DNA of 39,089 nt from NCBI GenBank assembly GCA_005879605.1, contig VBKE01000310.1, positions 1 to 39,089 of the forward strand. Direction: 5' to 3'. The stretch's first letter is position 1. Every line of letters begins with the position of its first letter. Position numbers and translations under genes: made by a program. The DNA is from Deltaproteobacteria bacterium (lineage in GTDB: Bacteria; Desulfobacterota; Binatia; UBA9968). Below are positions 16,712-24,937 of this stretch, piece by piece. The notes beneath the pieces were generated by a model that was not told the origin of the DNA, made no database searches, and worked only from the letters and a program-made list of their open reading frames with translations.

Positions 16712-17974
16712 ATGCGACCCAAGTTTTTCTACGGTTACATCATCCTCGCGCTATGCTTGGCGAACATGGTGGTGATGCGCGGAGTCACCGGCTCCTTTAG
16801 CGTCTATTATCTCGCCTTGCTGGAAAATTTTCCGTGGACGCACAGTGACGGCGCTAGTATCGCGTCAGCGAACTTTATAGTCTATGCGCTGGCGTCACCT
16901 TTGGTCGGGCTGACCTTCGATCGTTTCGGACCGCGCCTGCTCATGCCCTTGGGGGGAGCCCTCGTGGGCGGCGGACTCTTGCTTTCGAGCTTCGGCAGTT
17001 CGCTCTGGCATCTCTATTTTTCCTACGGCTTTATCACGGCTCTGGGCCAGGGAGCGCTCGGATTCGTTGGCCACAATTCCTTGATTTCCTACTGGTTTGT
17101 CCGGCGGCGCGCCACAGCCATCGGAATCGCAAGCATGGGCCAAGGACTTGGTGCGCTGATCATGGTCCCGCTAACTCAGACCTTGATCGATAAAGTAGGC
17201 TGGCGCTCTACATTTATGATCACAGCGACGGTGATCTTGCTCGCCCTGGTTCCCGCCAACGCGCTGCTACAAAGACGCAGCCCACAGGATGTCGGACAAT
17301 TTCCCGACGGCGGCCCCGGCGCGCCTTCGGACACATCCGGAAAACATGGAAAGCACACGGAACCCGACAATTGGAGTTTTCGCGAAGCGCTAGCGTCGTT
17401 TCCGTTCTGGTGCATCACCATCGGCCAGCTCGCGCTCGGGACGGCGCTTTTCCTGATCAATACTCACTTCGTCGCTCACCTGGTTTCTCTCGGCTACGAC
17501 AAGCTGCTGGCCGCCTTCATCTTTGGGCTCATCGGCTTTGTCCGCATCGGCGGCACAGTTCTGTGGGGATTCGTCTCCGATAAAATTGGGCGAGGCAGAG
17601 CCTATGATGCAGCAATACTCGTCACGTTGATGGGCTTGAGTTTTTTGATCATGATCTCGATGAGTTCGGCCATGTGGTTTGTTTATTTTGCCGCCGTGCT
17701 TTATTCGATCGGCCACAGCGCCGGCAATCCGATCTATGGATCGGTGATTGCGGACATTTTTTCCGGACGCAAAGTCGGTCTTATCTTCGGTTTGTTGGAG
17801 GTCAGCTTCGGTTTGGGTAGCGCGTTCGGCGCATGGATCGGCGGTTTTCTCTTTGACGTCACCGGATCGTACGCATGGCCCTTTTCTCTTTGCCTGCTCT
17901 GCTTCGCGATTTCCGGGCTCGCCGTTCATGCATGTCTAAAATGGCGGTCCCGCTACTCTGCGCAGCGGGCCTGA
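16712..17974 (+). CDS. MFS transporter (oxalate/formate or monocarboxylate antiporter-like)
   Basis: A 420-residue protein with twelve predicted membrane helices. It begins with FYGYIILALCLANMVVMRGVTGSFSVYYLALL and has the MFS loop 2-3 motif GLTFDRFGPRLLMPLGG. A long hydrophilic loop at about 193-215 (LLQRRSPQDVGQFPDGGPG) separates the halves, followed by FVSDKIGRGRAYDAAIL in the second half. This arrangement resembles the OFA/monocarboxylate porter branch, which moves small organic anions. The start ATG at 16712 has no obvious Shine-Dalgarno site. The substrate is unknown; uptake or exchange of a carboxylate would fit the neighbouring enzymes. Confidence 0.9.
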   Translation: MRPKFFYGYIILALCLANMVVMRGVTGSFSVYYLALLENFPWTHSDGASIASANFIVYALASPLVGLTFDRFGPRLLMPLGGALVGGGLLLSSFGSSLWHLYFSYGFITALGQGALGFVGHNSLISYWFVRRRATAIGIASMGQGLGALIMVPLTQTLIDKVGWRSTFMITATVILLALVPANALLQRRSPQDVGQFPDGGPGAPSDTSGKHGKHTEPDNWSFREALASFPFWCITIGQLALGTALFLINTHFVAHLVSLGYDKLLAAFIFGLIGFVRIGGTVLWGFVSDKIGRGRAYDAAILVTLMGLSFLIMISMSSAMWFVYFAAVLYSIGHSAGNPIYGSVIADIFSGRKVGLIFGLLEVSFGLGSAFGAWIGGFLFDVTGSYAWPFSLCLLCFAISGLAVHACLKWRSRYSAQRA

Positions 17975-18089
17975 CCGCAGCTACCGCTATTCCCTAATTT
18001 CCTTTCGGTGTGTTATGAGAAAATCAAGACTCCTGCCGCAAGTGAAATAATCTTCAGCATGGCGCCTTATCTAGAGGAGAGACCCTTTT

Positions 18090-19094
18090 ATGGCTATTCA
18101 ATTTTGTCTTCACGGATCGGCGCGAACTATCAAGGAAGCCGTCGAGCGCGCCCAACAGGCCGAGAGCCTCGGCTTCGAAGCCATTTTTTTTGCCGACAGC
18201 CACATGAACAATGTTGACTGCTATCAAGTCATGGCCATGTGCGCCGTCCACACAAAAAAAATCCGCTTCGGCACGGCGGTGACCAACATGGTCTACCGCG
18301 ACCCGACTATCACCGCCAACTCGTTCGCGACCTTGAACGAAATATCAGACGGGCGGGCGATTATCGGCATGGGTACGGGCGACGGGCCGGTCTACAGCTT
18401 GGGACGAACCGCCACGCGGCTTGCCGATTTTGAGCGCGGGCTGGAAACCATCCGCGACCTGCTGCACGATCGCGGCGTGGTCGTTCCCACGGGCAAAGAA
18501 CGCGCTTCGGGCACCGTGATGTTGAAGGTCGGCAAACGGCCCGTGCCGATCTACATCTCCGCCGAAGGGCCGCGCACTCTCCGCGTTGCCGGACGCGTCT
18601 GCGACGGCGTGATCCTCGGCACCGGCTTCGATCTCGACGTGCTTGAATGGGCCGAGTCGCGTATCGCCGAAGGAGCCAGAGAAGCCGGGCGAAATCCTGC
18701 GGACGTCGATATCATGCCAGCGGGCATGATCTACGTTGACGACGACGGCGACCTCGCGCGCAAGCGCGTGCGCTCGCGCATGGCCAACCGCGCGCACCAC
18801 AATTTCCGCTTTACCTACGAAACGGTCCCGGCGGAGGAATTGGCGAGGGTAAAAATTTTCATGGAGCATTTCGATATCGCCAAACCCATCGAGCAGCGTG
18901 TCGACCCGGATTTGGTGACCGATTACTTGATCCGGCGATTTACCATTGCGGGCACGCCGGCGGAGTGTGCCGCCCGAGTCAAAAGGCTGGAAGCGGCGGG
19001 AGTAAAGCGACTGCTACTCACTCCGCCCAACACCAACTACAACAAAACCATGGAAGCCTGGGGCCGCCGAGTGATTCCCCTCTGCCGGGATTAA
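18090..19094 (+). CDS. LLM class flavin-dependent oxidoreductase
   Basis: A 334-residue luciferase-like (beta/alpha)8-barrel protein: AQQAESLGFEAIFFADSHM, then KIRFGTAVTNMVYRDPTITANSFATLNEISDGRAIIGMGTGDG, and a C-terminal FTIAGTPAECAARVKRLEAAGVKRLLL. These match the LLM family, whose members use reduced FMN or F420 for monooxygenation or hydride transfer. The GMGTGDG stretch resembles F420-dependent reductases, but the cofactor cannot be assigned with confidence. The start at 18090 has an AGAGGAGAG site. It sits alone between an MFS carrier and an FKBP gene. Confidence 0.92.
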   Translation: MAIQFCLHGSARTIKEAVERAQQAESLGFEAIFFADSHMNNVDCYQVMAMCAVHTKKIRFGTAVTNMVYRDPTITANSFATLNEISDGRAIIGMGTGDGPVYSLGRTATRLADFERGLETIRDLLHDRGVVVPTGKERASGTVMLKVGKRPVPIYISAEGPRTLRVAGRVCDGVILGTGFDLDVLEWAESRIAEGAREAGRNPADVDIMPAGMIYVDDDGDLARKRVRSRMANRAHHNFRFTYETVPAEELARVKIFMEHFDIAKPIEQRVDPDLVTDYLIRRFTIAGTPAECAARVKRLEAAGVKRLLLTPPNTNYNKTMEAWGRRVIPLCRD

Positions 19095-19255
19095 CCTTGG
19101 CCCGTGCGGCCGATGACAAATCTCCAACACCGTAACCGCTCCATCACCGGGAGAATTTCTTCGGCTCGTTGTGTTCATCCCATTTAGCAGCTAAACTGAC
19201 TAAATCGTATCGCCTGCATGTTTTTTTATTCTAATTTTTATTTTAAGGAGACGAC

Positions 19256-19831
19256 ATGCAAATAAAGATTTGGCAATTTATCGGTATTGCTGGTCTGTTC
19301 GGGCTATCCGTTTCCACTGCCGTATCAGCTCAGAACAATAAAGACGAGAAGGTCATCAAGGACGGCTCCGTGGTGAGCCTGCAATACACGCTCTCCGGCG
19401 ATGACGGAAAGACCATTGAGTCCAACAAAGGCAAGGAGCCGCTCAAGTACACGCAGGGGCAACACCAGATCATCCCGGGCCTTGAAAAGGAGCTGACGGG
19501 AATGAAAGTCGGCGGCGAAAAGCGCATTAAAGTCAAACCCGAGGATGCCTACGGTCCCATCGACCCTAAAGCCATACAGGAATTTCCTAAGGAAAAGATA
19601 CCGCCAGAAGGGCAAAAGGTCGGCGCAATCCTGACCGCCAGAGGCCCGCAGGGACAGGCCATACCTGTCAAGGTCAAAGAGGTGAAAGAAAAGACCGTCG
19701 TGCTCGACATGAATCACCCCATGGCGGGAAAAACACTCGTCTTCGATATCAAGGTCTTGGAGGTTGAACCCGGACAATCCTCGCAACCGACGCAACCCGC
19801 CCAGCCTGCGCAACCCGCACAGCCGAAATAG
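19256..19831 (+). CDS. Exported SlyD-like FKBP peptidyl-prolyl isomerase with Pro/Ala/Gln tail
   Basis: A 191-residue protein with a signal peptide (FIGIAGLFGLSVSTAVSAQ) and an FKBP domain with a SlyD-like insert: DGSVVSLQYTLSGDDGKTIESNKGKEPLKYTQGQHQIIPGLEKELTGMKVGGEKRI. It ends with PAQPAQPAQP repeats after residue 175, a flexible low-complexity tail. It is clearly homologous to the protein at 16.1 kb; both share the KEVKEKTVV/KEIKEKTVV and AGKTL blocks. AAGGAG precedes the ATG. The sirtuin gene begins 28 bp after its stop, suggesting co-transcription. A role as a periplasmic folding factor is inferred. Confidence 0.92.
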   Translation: MQIKIWQFIGIAGLFGLSVSTAVSAQNNKDEKVIKDGSVVSLQYTLSGDDGKTIESNKGKEPLKYTQGQHQIIPGLEKELTGMKVGGEKRIKVKPEDAYGPIDPKAIQEFPKEKIPPEGQKVGAILTARGPQGQAIPVKVKEVKEKTVVLDMNHPMAGKTLVFDIKVLEVEPGQSSQPTQPAQPAQPAQPK

Positions 19832-19859
19832 TTTCTCCCGTGAGCTCGGTGTGACCGAG

Positions 19860-20612
19860 ATGGATTTCGAGAATTTCGCGGCGCGTCTGCGAAAGTCACG
19901 CGGCATCGTCTTTTTCACGGGCGCCGGCATTAGCACTGAATCCGGCGTCCCGGATTTCCGCAGCCCTGGAGGAGTCTGGACCAAGTATCAGCCGGTCTAC
20001 TTCGATGAATTCATGTCCAGCGAAGCCGCGCGCATCCGCCACTGGAAGCTCAAGAAAGAAACTCACGATCTCTACAAGAAAGTAAAGCCGAACGTCGGCC
20101 ACTACGCGATACGGGACTTTGAAAAGCGGAATCAGCTGCTGGGCCTTATCACGCAGAATATCGATGGCCTTCACAGCTTGGCCGGCGTGTCCGATGAAAA
20201 AATCGTCGAGCTCCACGGCACCGATCGTTTCGTCAAGTGCCTCAACTGTGAAAAGTCTTTCGAGCCGGATAAGATTTATCAGACGATCGTCGGCGACTTT
20301 AAATCGCCGACCTGCAATGTTTGCGGCGGCTTTCTAAAGAGCGCCACTGTTTCCTTCGGCCAGCAGATGCCAGGGCGGGCAATGCAACAGGCGCAAGCCT
20401 GGAGCGAAGCCGCGGAAATATTTATTGTCATCGGCTCGTCGCTCCAGGTCCAACCGGCTGCCTCCTTCCCGGTCATCGCCAAACGCAGCGGCGCCGTTTT
20501 GGCCATTATCAACCGCGACGAAACACCGCTCGATGACGAGGCAGATTTCATTCATCGCGGGGCCATCGGCGAGTTCTTCGAGCGACTTAATCCATTGCTA
20601 ATCGATGCCTGA
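19860..20612 (+). CDS. Sir2 family NAD-dependent protein deacylase (sirtuin)
   Basis: A 250-residue bacterial sirtuin removing acyl groups from protein lysines with NAD+. Motifs in order: FFTGAGISTESGVPDFRSPGGVW (19-40), TQNIDGLHSLAG (98-109), catalytic His119 in ELHGT, zinc ligands C127, C130, C152 and C155, and VIGSSLQVQPAASFP (190-204). The start at 19860 is chosen because translation from further upstream would read through the end of the FKBP gene in another frame; a GTG at 19851 is possible. It lies directly after the FKBP gene and its 3' end holds the promoter of the next small gene. Confidence 0.94.
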   Translation: MDFENFAARLRKSRGIVFFTGAGISTESGVPDFRSPGGVWTKYQPVYFDEFMSSEAARIRHWKLKKETHDLYKKVKPNVGHYAIRDFEKRNQLLGLITQNIDGLHSLAGVSDEKIVELHGTDRFVKCLNCEKSFEPDKIYQTIVGDFKSPTCNVCGGFLKSATVSFGQQMPGRAMQQAQAWSEAAEIFIVIGSSLQVQPAASFPVIAKRSGAVLAIINRDETPLDDEADFIHRGAIGEFFERLNPLLIDA

Positions 20613-20622
20613 AGGATATAAT
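20595..20622 (+). promoter_or_regulatory. Promoter of the small lipoprotein gene, inside the sirtuin 3' end
   Basis: TTGCTA (20595-20600), a 16-bp spacer, and a perfect TATAAT (20617-20622). A transcription start near 20629 would leave only about 5 nt before the ATG at 20634, so the mRNA may be nearly leaderless. Confidence 0.5.
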
Positions 20623-20633
20623 TTAAGTACGTT

Positions 20634-20831
20634 ATGCGAAGTGTATTGCTTGTTTGCTTTGTATTGACCCTGGCTGGTTGCGCAACTGAGCGAGCCGTGC
20701 TCGTCAATAACCAAGGCGAAGAGCTGACGTGCGAAACTCAGGGGTCTGGATTCTTTGGCGCGGTGTCGGTTCATAATCAACAGGAAAAGTGCGTCTCCGA
20801 TGCCGAGAAGCGCGGGTATCGTTTAAAGTAA
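20634..20831 (+). CDS. Small predicted lipoprotein
   Basis: A 65-residue protein with a classic lipoprotein signal: MRSVLLVCFVLTLAGC, the LAGC lipobox giving Cys16 as the lipidated residue. The mature part contains two more Cys (in ELTCETQG and EKCVSD), which could form a disulfide, and ends KRGYRLK. It resembles the many small exported hypothetical proteins that follow a 'GCATE' lipobox. Function unknown. It has its own promoter in the end of the sirtuin gene. Confidence 0.75.
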   Translation: MRSVLLVCFVLTLAGCATERAVLVNNQGEELTCETQGSGFFGAVSVHNQQEKCVSDAEKRGYRLK

Positions 20832-21159
20832 CGGAAGAATGAGGGAAGATTTATCGCGACTCAGCAAGCGCCTTTCGCTTTTGACTCGAAAGCTTCGGCG
20901 GGGTGTCTTGAGGAAATAAATGCTGGTTTGGATCCTGCACTGCGCCCGATCGAACAACTCTTTTTCTACCTTCCTTTGGAACACGCGGAATCTTTGGAAT
21001 ACCAACGCAATCCGTAAACCTCTTTAAATAATTATCCGACAGTGTCGATGCTGATCAAAGAATTGGCTTTTCTTGCCGAGCCAGGATCATCATCTTGACG
21101 GGATACGATCATTCTGTTTCATCGCGGTTCGATAAGCCTGTCGGCAGAGAGGGAGGACC
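20832..21159. other. Non-coding gap of about 330 bp
   Basis: No supported gene, RNA or strong terminator is seen. Short open frames exist on both strands but show no recognisable protein features. It separates the small lipoprotein gene from the damaged PH-domain gene. Confidence 0.4.
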
Positions 21160-21554
21160 TTGGCATACGTCGATTCAAGCTTGTTGCCCTATTCTGGCAG
21201 TGCTGGGTGATTATCCTGATCGGAATCGTCTCGCTAATATTTCAACCCATCGTTGGCGGACTCATAATCTTTGTCGGTTTATTAGTCGGGCTTAGGAAAT
21301 TCATTGAATACAAAACGTCCGAATTTGCCGTGACAACGAAAAGGGTAATCATAAAGGTGGGTGTTTTCAGGAGACGAACCTTGGAATTGCTGTTGCGGCA
21401 GGTTGAAGCGATCTCAGTCGAGCAAACCGTGCTTGGCCGTATGTTGGGGTTCGGCTCCGTCACACTTACGGGCACCGGAGGCGTCAGGGAGGTCTTTCAC
21501 AACATCTCATCGCCTCTTGAGTTTCGCAGGCAAATCCACAGCCAGGCGACTTAG
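21160..21554 (+). pseudogene. PH-domain (DUF304) membrane protein, probably broken near its N-terminus
   Basis: The frame from GTG 21207 encodes 115 residues: two hydrophobic stretches (VIILIGIVSLIF and GLIIFVGLLVGL), then RKFIEYKTSEFAVTTKRVIIKVGVFRRRTLELLL, and GSVTLTGTGGVREVFHNISSPLEFRR. This is the C-terminal bulk of a small bacterial PH-domain (bPH2) protein. Just upstream, in a different frame from TTG 21160, LAYVDSSLLP matches the usual N-terminus of the same family; that frame stops within a few codons. The expected segment joining the two (normally about ten residues with a GE..VY pattern) is missing. The sequence thus looks like an N-terminal deletion that also shifted the frame. The family's function is unclear; members are small inner-membrane proteins. 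Confidence 0.6.
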
Positions 21555-21659
21555 CTGGCATTCAGCATCGTAGAAAAATTATAAGGGCTGCGCAGCCGAA
21601 ATCATCAGGAAAACAATCGGCAAGACTGACCCGGCTTTTTAAGTCGAAGCGAAAAAAAT

Positions 21660-22610
21660 CTATGGCCGCAACAAGATCTTTCGGGTTCCGCCTCTTTCTG
21701 CATGTGAGACCGCGTCAACACCGTAACTCAGCGGATAGACCTTCTCAATCAGCGGCGTCACTGAAACGGTCCTCTCTTCTAGAGCTTCAAGCGCAGGGGC
21801 AAACGGACCGCAGCGAGAGCCGATCACGGTTATTTCATTGATAACCAGCGGCGCGACAGAAACGTGATGTTCGCCGGCGATGGTGCTTTTCAATACCAGT
21901 GTTCCACGGGGGCGAATGGCGCTGATCGCCAGTTGAAGCCCGCTTTCGGAACCGCTCACTTCGACGACGACGTCAAACAGCCGCGGCTTCCAGTCTTTCA
22001 GAAGAACGGTTTGAACACCGGCGCGCTTAATGATTTTGAGCTTCTCCTCGTGCTTACCGAGCGCCGTCACGCGCGCTCCGGTGAGCCTAACAACTTGCGC
22101 GCAAAGGTTGCCGAGTTTGCCGTCGCCTAGGATGAGAACTTCGTCGCCGGGACCGGGTTGCACTTGTTGGAGGATCTCGAAAGCCGCGGCGAGAGGTTCG
22201 GTGAAAACCGCTTCTTCGTCCGAGACGCCATCCGGCACGACGTGAAGATTCGCAACCGGAACCGCAGCAAACTCGGCGAAAGCGCCGTCGGCGTTTAAAA
22301 TTCCCATGACGCTACGCTTCGGACAGTGACGTTCGAGTCCACGATTGCAATAATCGCAATGGCCACAGGCGAAATTTATTTCGCCGACGACGCGTTTGCC
22401 GAGGAGTTCCCTGGGTCCTTCACTGACGGTGCCGACGAACTCGTGGCCGGGCACGCCGCGGAATCCCATGTAGCCTTTGAAAATTTGTAAGTCAGTGGAG
22501 CAGATACCAGCGAGATGAACCCGAACGAGAACGGTTTCCTGATCAGTGGCCGGCGTGGGTCGAGAGGATTCGAGGCGCAGAAGGCGGCCATCCCAAGAGA
22601 GAGCCTGCAT
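21660..22610 (-). CDS. Zinc-dependent medium-chain alcohol dehydrogenase
   Basis: A 316-residue MDR-family oxidoreductase. The catalytic-zinc set is visible as C37 (GICSTD), H56-E57 (PGHEF) and E138 (TEPL). The structural zinc lobe is C82, C85, C88 and C96 (FACGHCDYCNRGLERHC). The Rossmann nucleotide site reads LILGDGKLGNLCAQ near 160-172. Slightly short for the family, with an abbreviated C-terminus ending in RGGTRKILLRP. It would oxidise an alcohol or polyol with NAD(P)+. It follows the double DUF427 gene by 17 bp in a minus-strand run, so it is likely part of the same unit; the substrate is unknown. Confidence 0.92.
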   Translation of the reverse strand: MQALSWDGRLLRLESSRPTPATDQETVLVRVHLAGICSTDLQIFKGYMGFRGVPGHEFVGTVSEGPRELLGKRVVGEINFACGHCDYCNRGLERHCPKRSVMGILNADGAFAEFAAVPVANLHVVPDGVSDEEAVFTEPLAAAFEILQQVQPGPGDEVLILGDGKLGNLCAQVVRLTGARVTALGKHEEKLKIIKRAGVQTVLLKDWKPRLFDVVVEVSGSESGLQLAISAIRPRGTLVLKSTIAGEHHVSVAPLVINEITVIGSRCGPFAPALEALEERTVSVTPLIEKVYPLSYGVDAVSHAERGGTRKILLRP

Positions 22611-22627
22611 CGCTCTGGTTTCTCAGC

Positions 22628-23434
22628 TTACTTGTTTAGCTCGCGAGCCCACTTCGTCTTCGGCGGGGGGATCTTCTCCCCGTCCACATAAATTTCCGCG
22701 CCGCGCTCGTGGAAGAAGCAGAGCAGCCCCTTGATCTTCGGACACTCGGGAATGGGTTCCTTGTAGCTCCAGATCATATCTTCGAAGACTTGATCGCCGA
22801 TTTTCACCGACCAGTAGGAAGCCGGTCCTTTGTAGGGACAGCGGGATTGGGCCGCGCTCGGAACCAAAAAATCCATCCGCACGTCTTCCTGCGGGATGTA
22901 GTAGCGCACCGGGTGGTTGGTCTCGAAGAGCAGCCGCGGACGGCGCGTATCGGCGACGGTTTGCCCGTCGATGACGATCCGCACGTGACGCTTGCTCGGC
23001 ATCACATCGACCCGTTTGTAAGGATCGCGCGGGTGGACGAAGACCTCTTCGTCTTCTTCATACCAAGCGTCCATTTTTTTCCACTCAAAGGCGAAATGAC
23101 TTTTGAGCTCGCTGGCCTCGGGCAGCGGATTAATATAACTCCAGGCGGCATTATCAGCCGTTTTGTTTCCCGCCTTGAGCGACCAATAAGAAGCCTCGCC
23201 CTTGTAAGGACATTCCGTTTTTTTACCGCTGGGAACCATTAAGTCCGTAAGCACATCGGATGCCGGGAAATAGTAGACCGGCAAAATTCCATCTTCTCGC
23301 AAAAGCTTCACATGCTTGCTGTCGGCGAGCGTCTTGCCGCCGAAAACGATACGAACGGTTCTGGGACTTTCGGAGATATGAATCCAGTGTCCTGGGTCGC
23401 CGTGTACGGGCACCCGCGGTTCTTGCTTAGCCAT
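22628..23434 (-). CDS. Protein with two DUF427 domains
   Basis: The start at 23434 (MAKQEPRVPVHGD) gives 268 residues; an in-frame extension would run into the preceding propeller gene. Two tandem DUF427 domains are evident from the repeated signature TECPYKGEASYWSL and SRCPYKGPASYWSV, each preceded by an LPVYYFP/HPVRYYIP..DV strand and a VRIV(F/I)(G/D)G(K/Q)T(L/V)AD(S/T) motif. The C-terminus holds a GLLCFFHERGAEIYVDGEKI segment. DUF427 proteins have no settled biochemical role. The gene lies between a beta-propeller gene (14 bp) and an alcohol dehydrogenase gene (17 bp), so the three are probably co-expressed. Confidence 0.88.
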   Translation of the reverse strand: MAKQEPRVPVHGDPGHWIHISESPRTVRIVFGGKTLADSKHVKLLREDGILPVYYFPASDVLTDLMVPSGKKTECPYKGEASYWSLKAGNKTADNAAWSYINPLPEASELKSHFAFEWKKMDAWYEEDEEVFVHPRDPYKRVDVMPSKRHVRIVIDGQTVADTRRPRLLFETNHPVRYYIPQEDVRMDFLVPSAAQSRCPYKGPASYWSVKIGDQVFEDMIWSYKEPIPECPKIKGLLCFFHERGAEIYVDGEKIPPPKTKWARELNK

Positions 23435-23448
23435 ACGACTGTCCGGGG

Positions 23449-24402
23449 CTAATTTAATTTTTTCAGCTTCTGCAAACTGCGCAGCTCGCGCTGTGGATTC
23501 AAATGCTGGCCCATGATCGTCCACGAGACTTCGGCGACGTAGATGTCGCCGCGGGAGTCGAGCGCAAGGCCGTGCGGCGCGATGAATTGCCCCGGCGCTT
23601 CGCCGCCGCGGATATCTCCGAGCCGCGCCAGCCGCCTCCCATGCTTATCGTAAATATCGATTCGGTTCCCTAAGTTAGGAGAGTCCTTGTTCACGCTCAT
23701 GCCCGGCCCGAGTTCACCCACGTAACAGATCGGGTCGCGTCCAGTGGTGTCCATGTAAAGAGCGCACGGGCGATGCATATTGTTCCATTGTGTCTCGTAC
23801 TTGCCGTTACCGTCAAAAACCTGCACGCGATGATTCTCCCGGTCAGCGACGTAAACCCAGCCGTCCTTATCGGTGCAGATGTTGTGAACGATATTGAACT
23901 GACCGGGATCGCATCCGGGTTCGCCCCACGAGAAAAGCAGTTTTCCATCGGGCGAGTATTTGTGCACGCGGGAATTGCCGTAACCGTCCGACACATAAAT
24001 CTCGCCCTTTGGAGAAAAAGCGACATGAGTACAGCGGTTGAAAGGCTCGCCGCTTTGATAGGGCGCGGGTTTTCCCGGCACGCCTAGCGTCAAGAGAACC
24101 TTGCCATCGAGGGTGCATTTCCGCACCGTGTGGTCACCGTCATCCGTCAAGTAGATCGTCTCATCGGGTCCCATGGTCGCGCCGTGAGCGCGCTTGAATG
24201 TGCCCTCTCCCCACGAGCGGAGGAAGTTGCCGTCGCGATCGAAGACGATGATCGGGTGTTGTCCGCGCGTAAAGGCATAGATTTGATCTTTCTTGTCCAG
24301 GGCCACCGCCGCCACTTCCCGAAACGTCCAGCCGTCCGGAAGCTTGCCCCAGCCTTCGATAACTTCATAGCGATAATCCCCACTGCCTACCGTCACGCCC
24401 AT
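23449..24402 (-). CDS. NHL-repeat six-bladed beta-propeller protein
   Basis: A 317-residue protein preceded by AAGGAGG. It contains repeated NHL blades: FREVAAVALDKKDQIYAFTRG, RAHGATMGPDETIYLTDDGDHTVRKC, CTHVAFSPKGEIYVSDGYGNSRVHKYSPDG, VHNICTDKDGWVYVADRENHRVQVFDGNG, and IAPHGLALDSRGDIYVAEVSWTIMGQ. The arrangement resembles peptidyl-alpha-hydroxyglycine alpha-amidating lyase-like propellers and bacterial proteins so labelled. Here no signal peptide is visible, and lyase activity cannot be assumed. It heads the tight propeller-DUF427-dehydrogenase run. Confidence 0.9.
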   Translation of the reverse strand: MGVTVGSGDYRYEVIEGWGKLPDGWTFREVAAVALDKKDQIYAFTRGQHPIIVFDRDGNFLRSWGEGTFKRAHGATMGPDETIYLTDDGDHTVRKCTLDGKVLLTLGVPGKPAPYQSGEPFNRCTHVAFSPKGEIYVSDGYGNSRVHKYSPDGKLLFSWGEPGCDPGQFNIVHNICTDKDGWVYVADRENHRVQVFDGNGKYETQWNNMHRPCALYMDTTGRDPICYVGELGPGMSVNKDSPNLGNRIDIYDKHGRRLARLGDIRGGEAPGQFIAPHGLALDSRGDIYVAEVSWTIMGQHLNPQRELRSLQKLKKLN

Positions 24403-24430
24403 AACAACCTCCTTGTGCTTTCGCTGTTCC

Positions 24431-24503
24431 GAGTCTCGAGTCTCGGGTTCGGGGTTTCAGATTTCGAGTTTAACTCGAGACCCGAGACGCGAAACCCGAA
24501 ACT
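24431..24503. repeat. Intergenic repeat with nested inverted motifs
   Basis: GTCTCGGGT (24440-24448) pairs with ACCCGAGAC (24480-24488), enclosing a small palindrome CGAGTTTAACTCG (24465-24477). GGGTTTC and GAAACCC copies lie beside the arms. It fills the gap between the rhodanese and propeller genes. Its style suggests a dispersed intergenic repeat rather than a dedicated regulator. Confidence 0.5.
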
Positions 24504-24507
24504 TGTT

Positions 24508-24825
24508 TTATTCCGATTCGTTCTCATACACTTGCCGCCAGGCTTCAAAGCCGCCGCTCATGCTGGCGACATTCTTGAAGCCATTCTCAATGAAATACCC
24601 CGCAGCACCCAGACTGCTGTTACCGTGATAACAATAGACGACGACGGGCTTGTCCTTATCGGTGTTCTGAACGAATTCCTGAACGTTACCGTCGTGCAGG
24701 TGGATCGCGCCCGGGATGCGCGCCGCCCGATACGAGCCGGGATCGCGAATGTCCACAAACAAGCAATCCTTCTGATCGAGTTTTTGCTTAGCTTCATGAA
24801 TTTGGATCTGCGGAATCTCGCTCAT
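24508..24825 (-). CDS. Rhodanese-domain sulfurtransferase (GlpE-like)
   Basis: A 105-residue single-domain rhodanese. It contains LFVDIRDPGSYRAARIPGAIHL (22-43) and the active-site loop CYHGNSS with Cys65, then GAAGYFIENGFKNVASMSGGFEAWR. It transfers sulfane sulfur from donors such as thiosulfate to a thiol or cyanide acceptor and is expected in the cytoplasm. It lies upstream of the propeller gene on the same strand but is separated by an intergenic repeat, so it may or may not share a transcript. Its start has an AGGAGCATG ribosome site. Confidence 0.92.
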   Translation of the reverse strand: MSEIPQIQIHEAKQKLDQKDCLFVDIRDPGSYRAARIPGAIHLHDGNVQEFVQNTDKDKPVVVYCYHGNSSLGAAGYFIENGFKNVASMSGGFEAWRQVYENESE

Positions 24826-24920
24826 GGGTCATGCTCCTTTGGACGGAATCTCGTCCGCTAACTTCAGCTTCTGCATACTGCATTTTGCCGGTTAAATCCA
24901 TATCACGATCGGCGGGCTCC

Positions 24921-24929
24921 TGGTATAAT
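24921..24929 (+). promoter_or_regulatory. Extended -10 promoter element
   Basis: TGGTATAAT (24921-24929) fits the TGnTATAAT extended -10 consensus; no good -35 hexamer lies at the usual distance. A transcription start near 24936 would fall about 2 nt before the ATG at 24938, so the transcript would be essentially leaderless. No Shine-Dalgarno site precedes this ATG, in agreement. Confidence 0.5.
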
Positions 24930-24937
24930 CGCGCGCC

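Noticed and set aside
19325..19984. Long open frame opposite the second FKBP gene
   Set aside because: Arg/Leu-rich shadow of a well-supported gene on the other strand, with no recognisable domain or ribosome site; similar antisense frames at 16096-16722 and 17390-17929 were rejected for the same reason.
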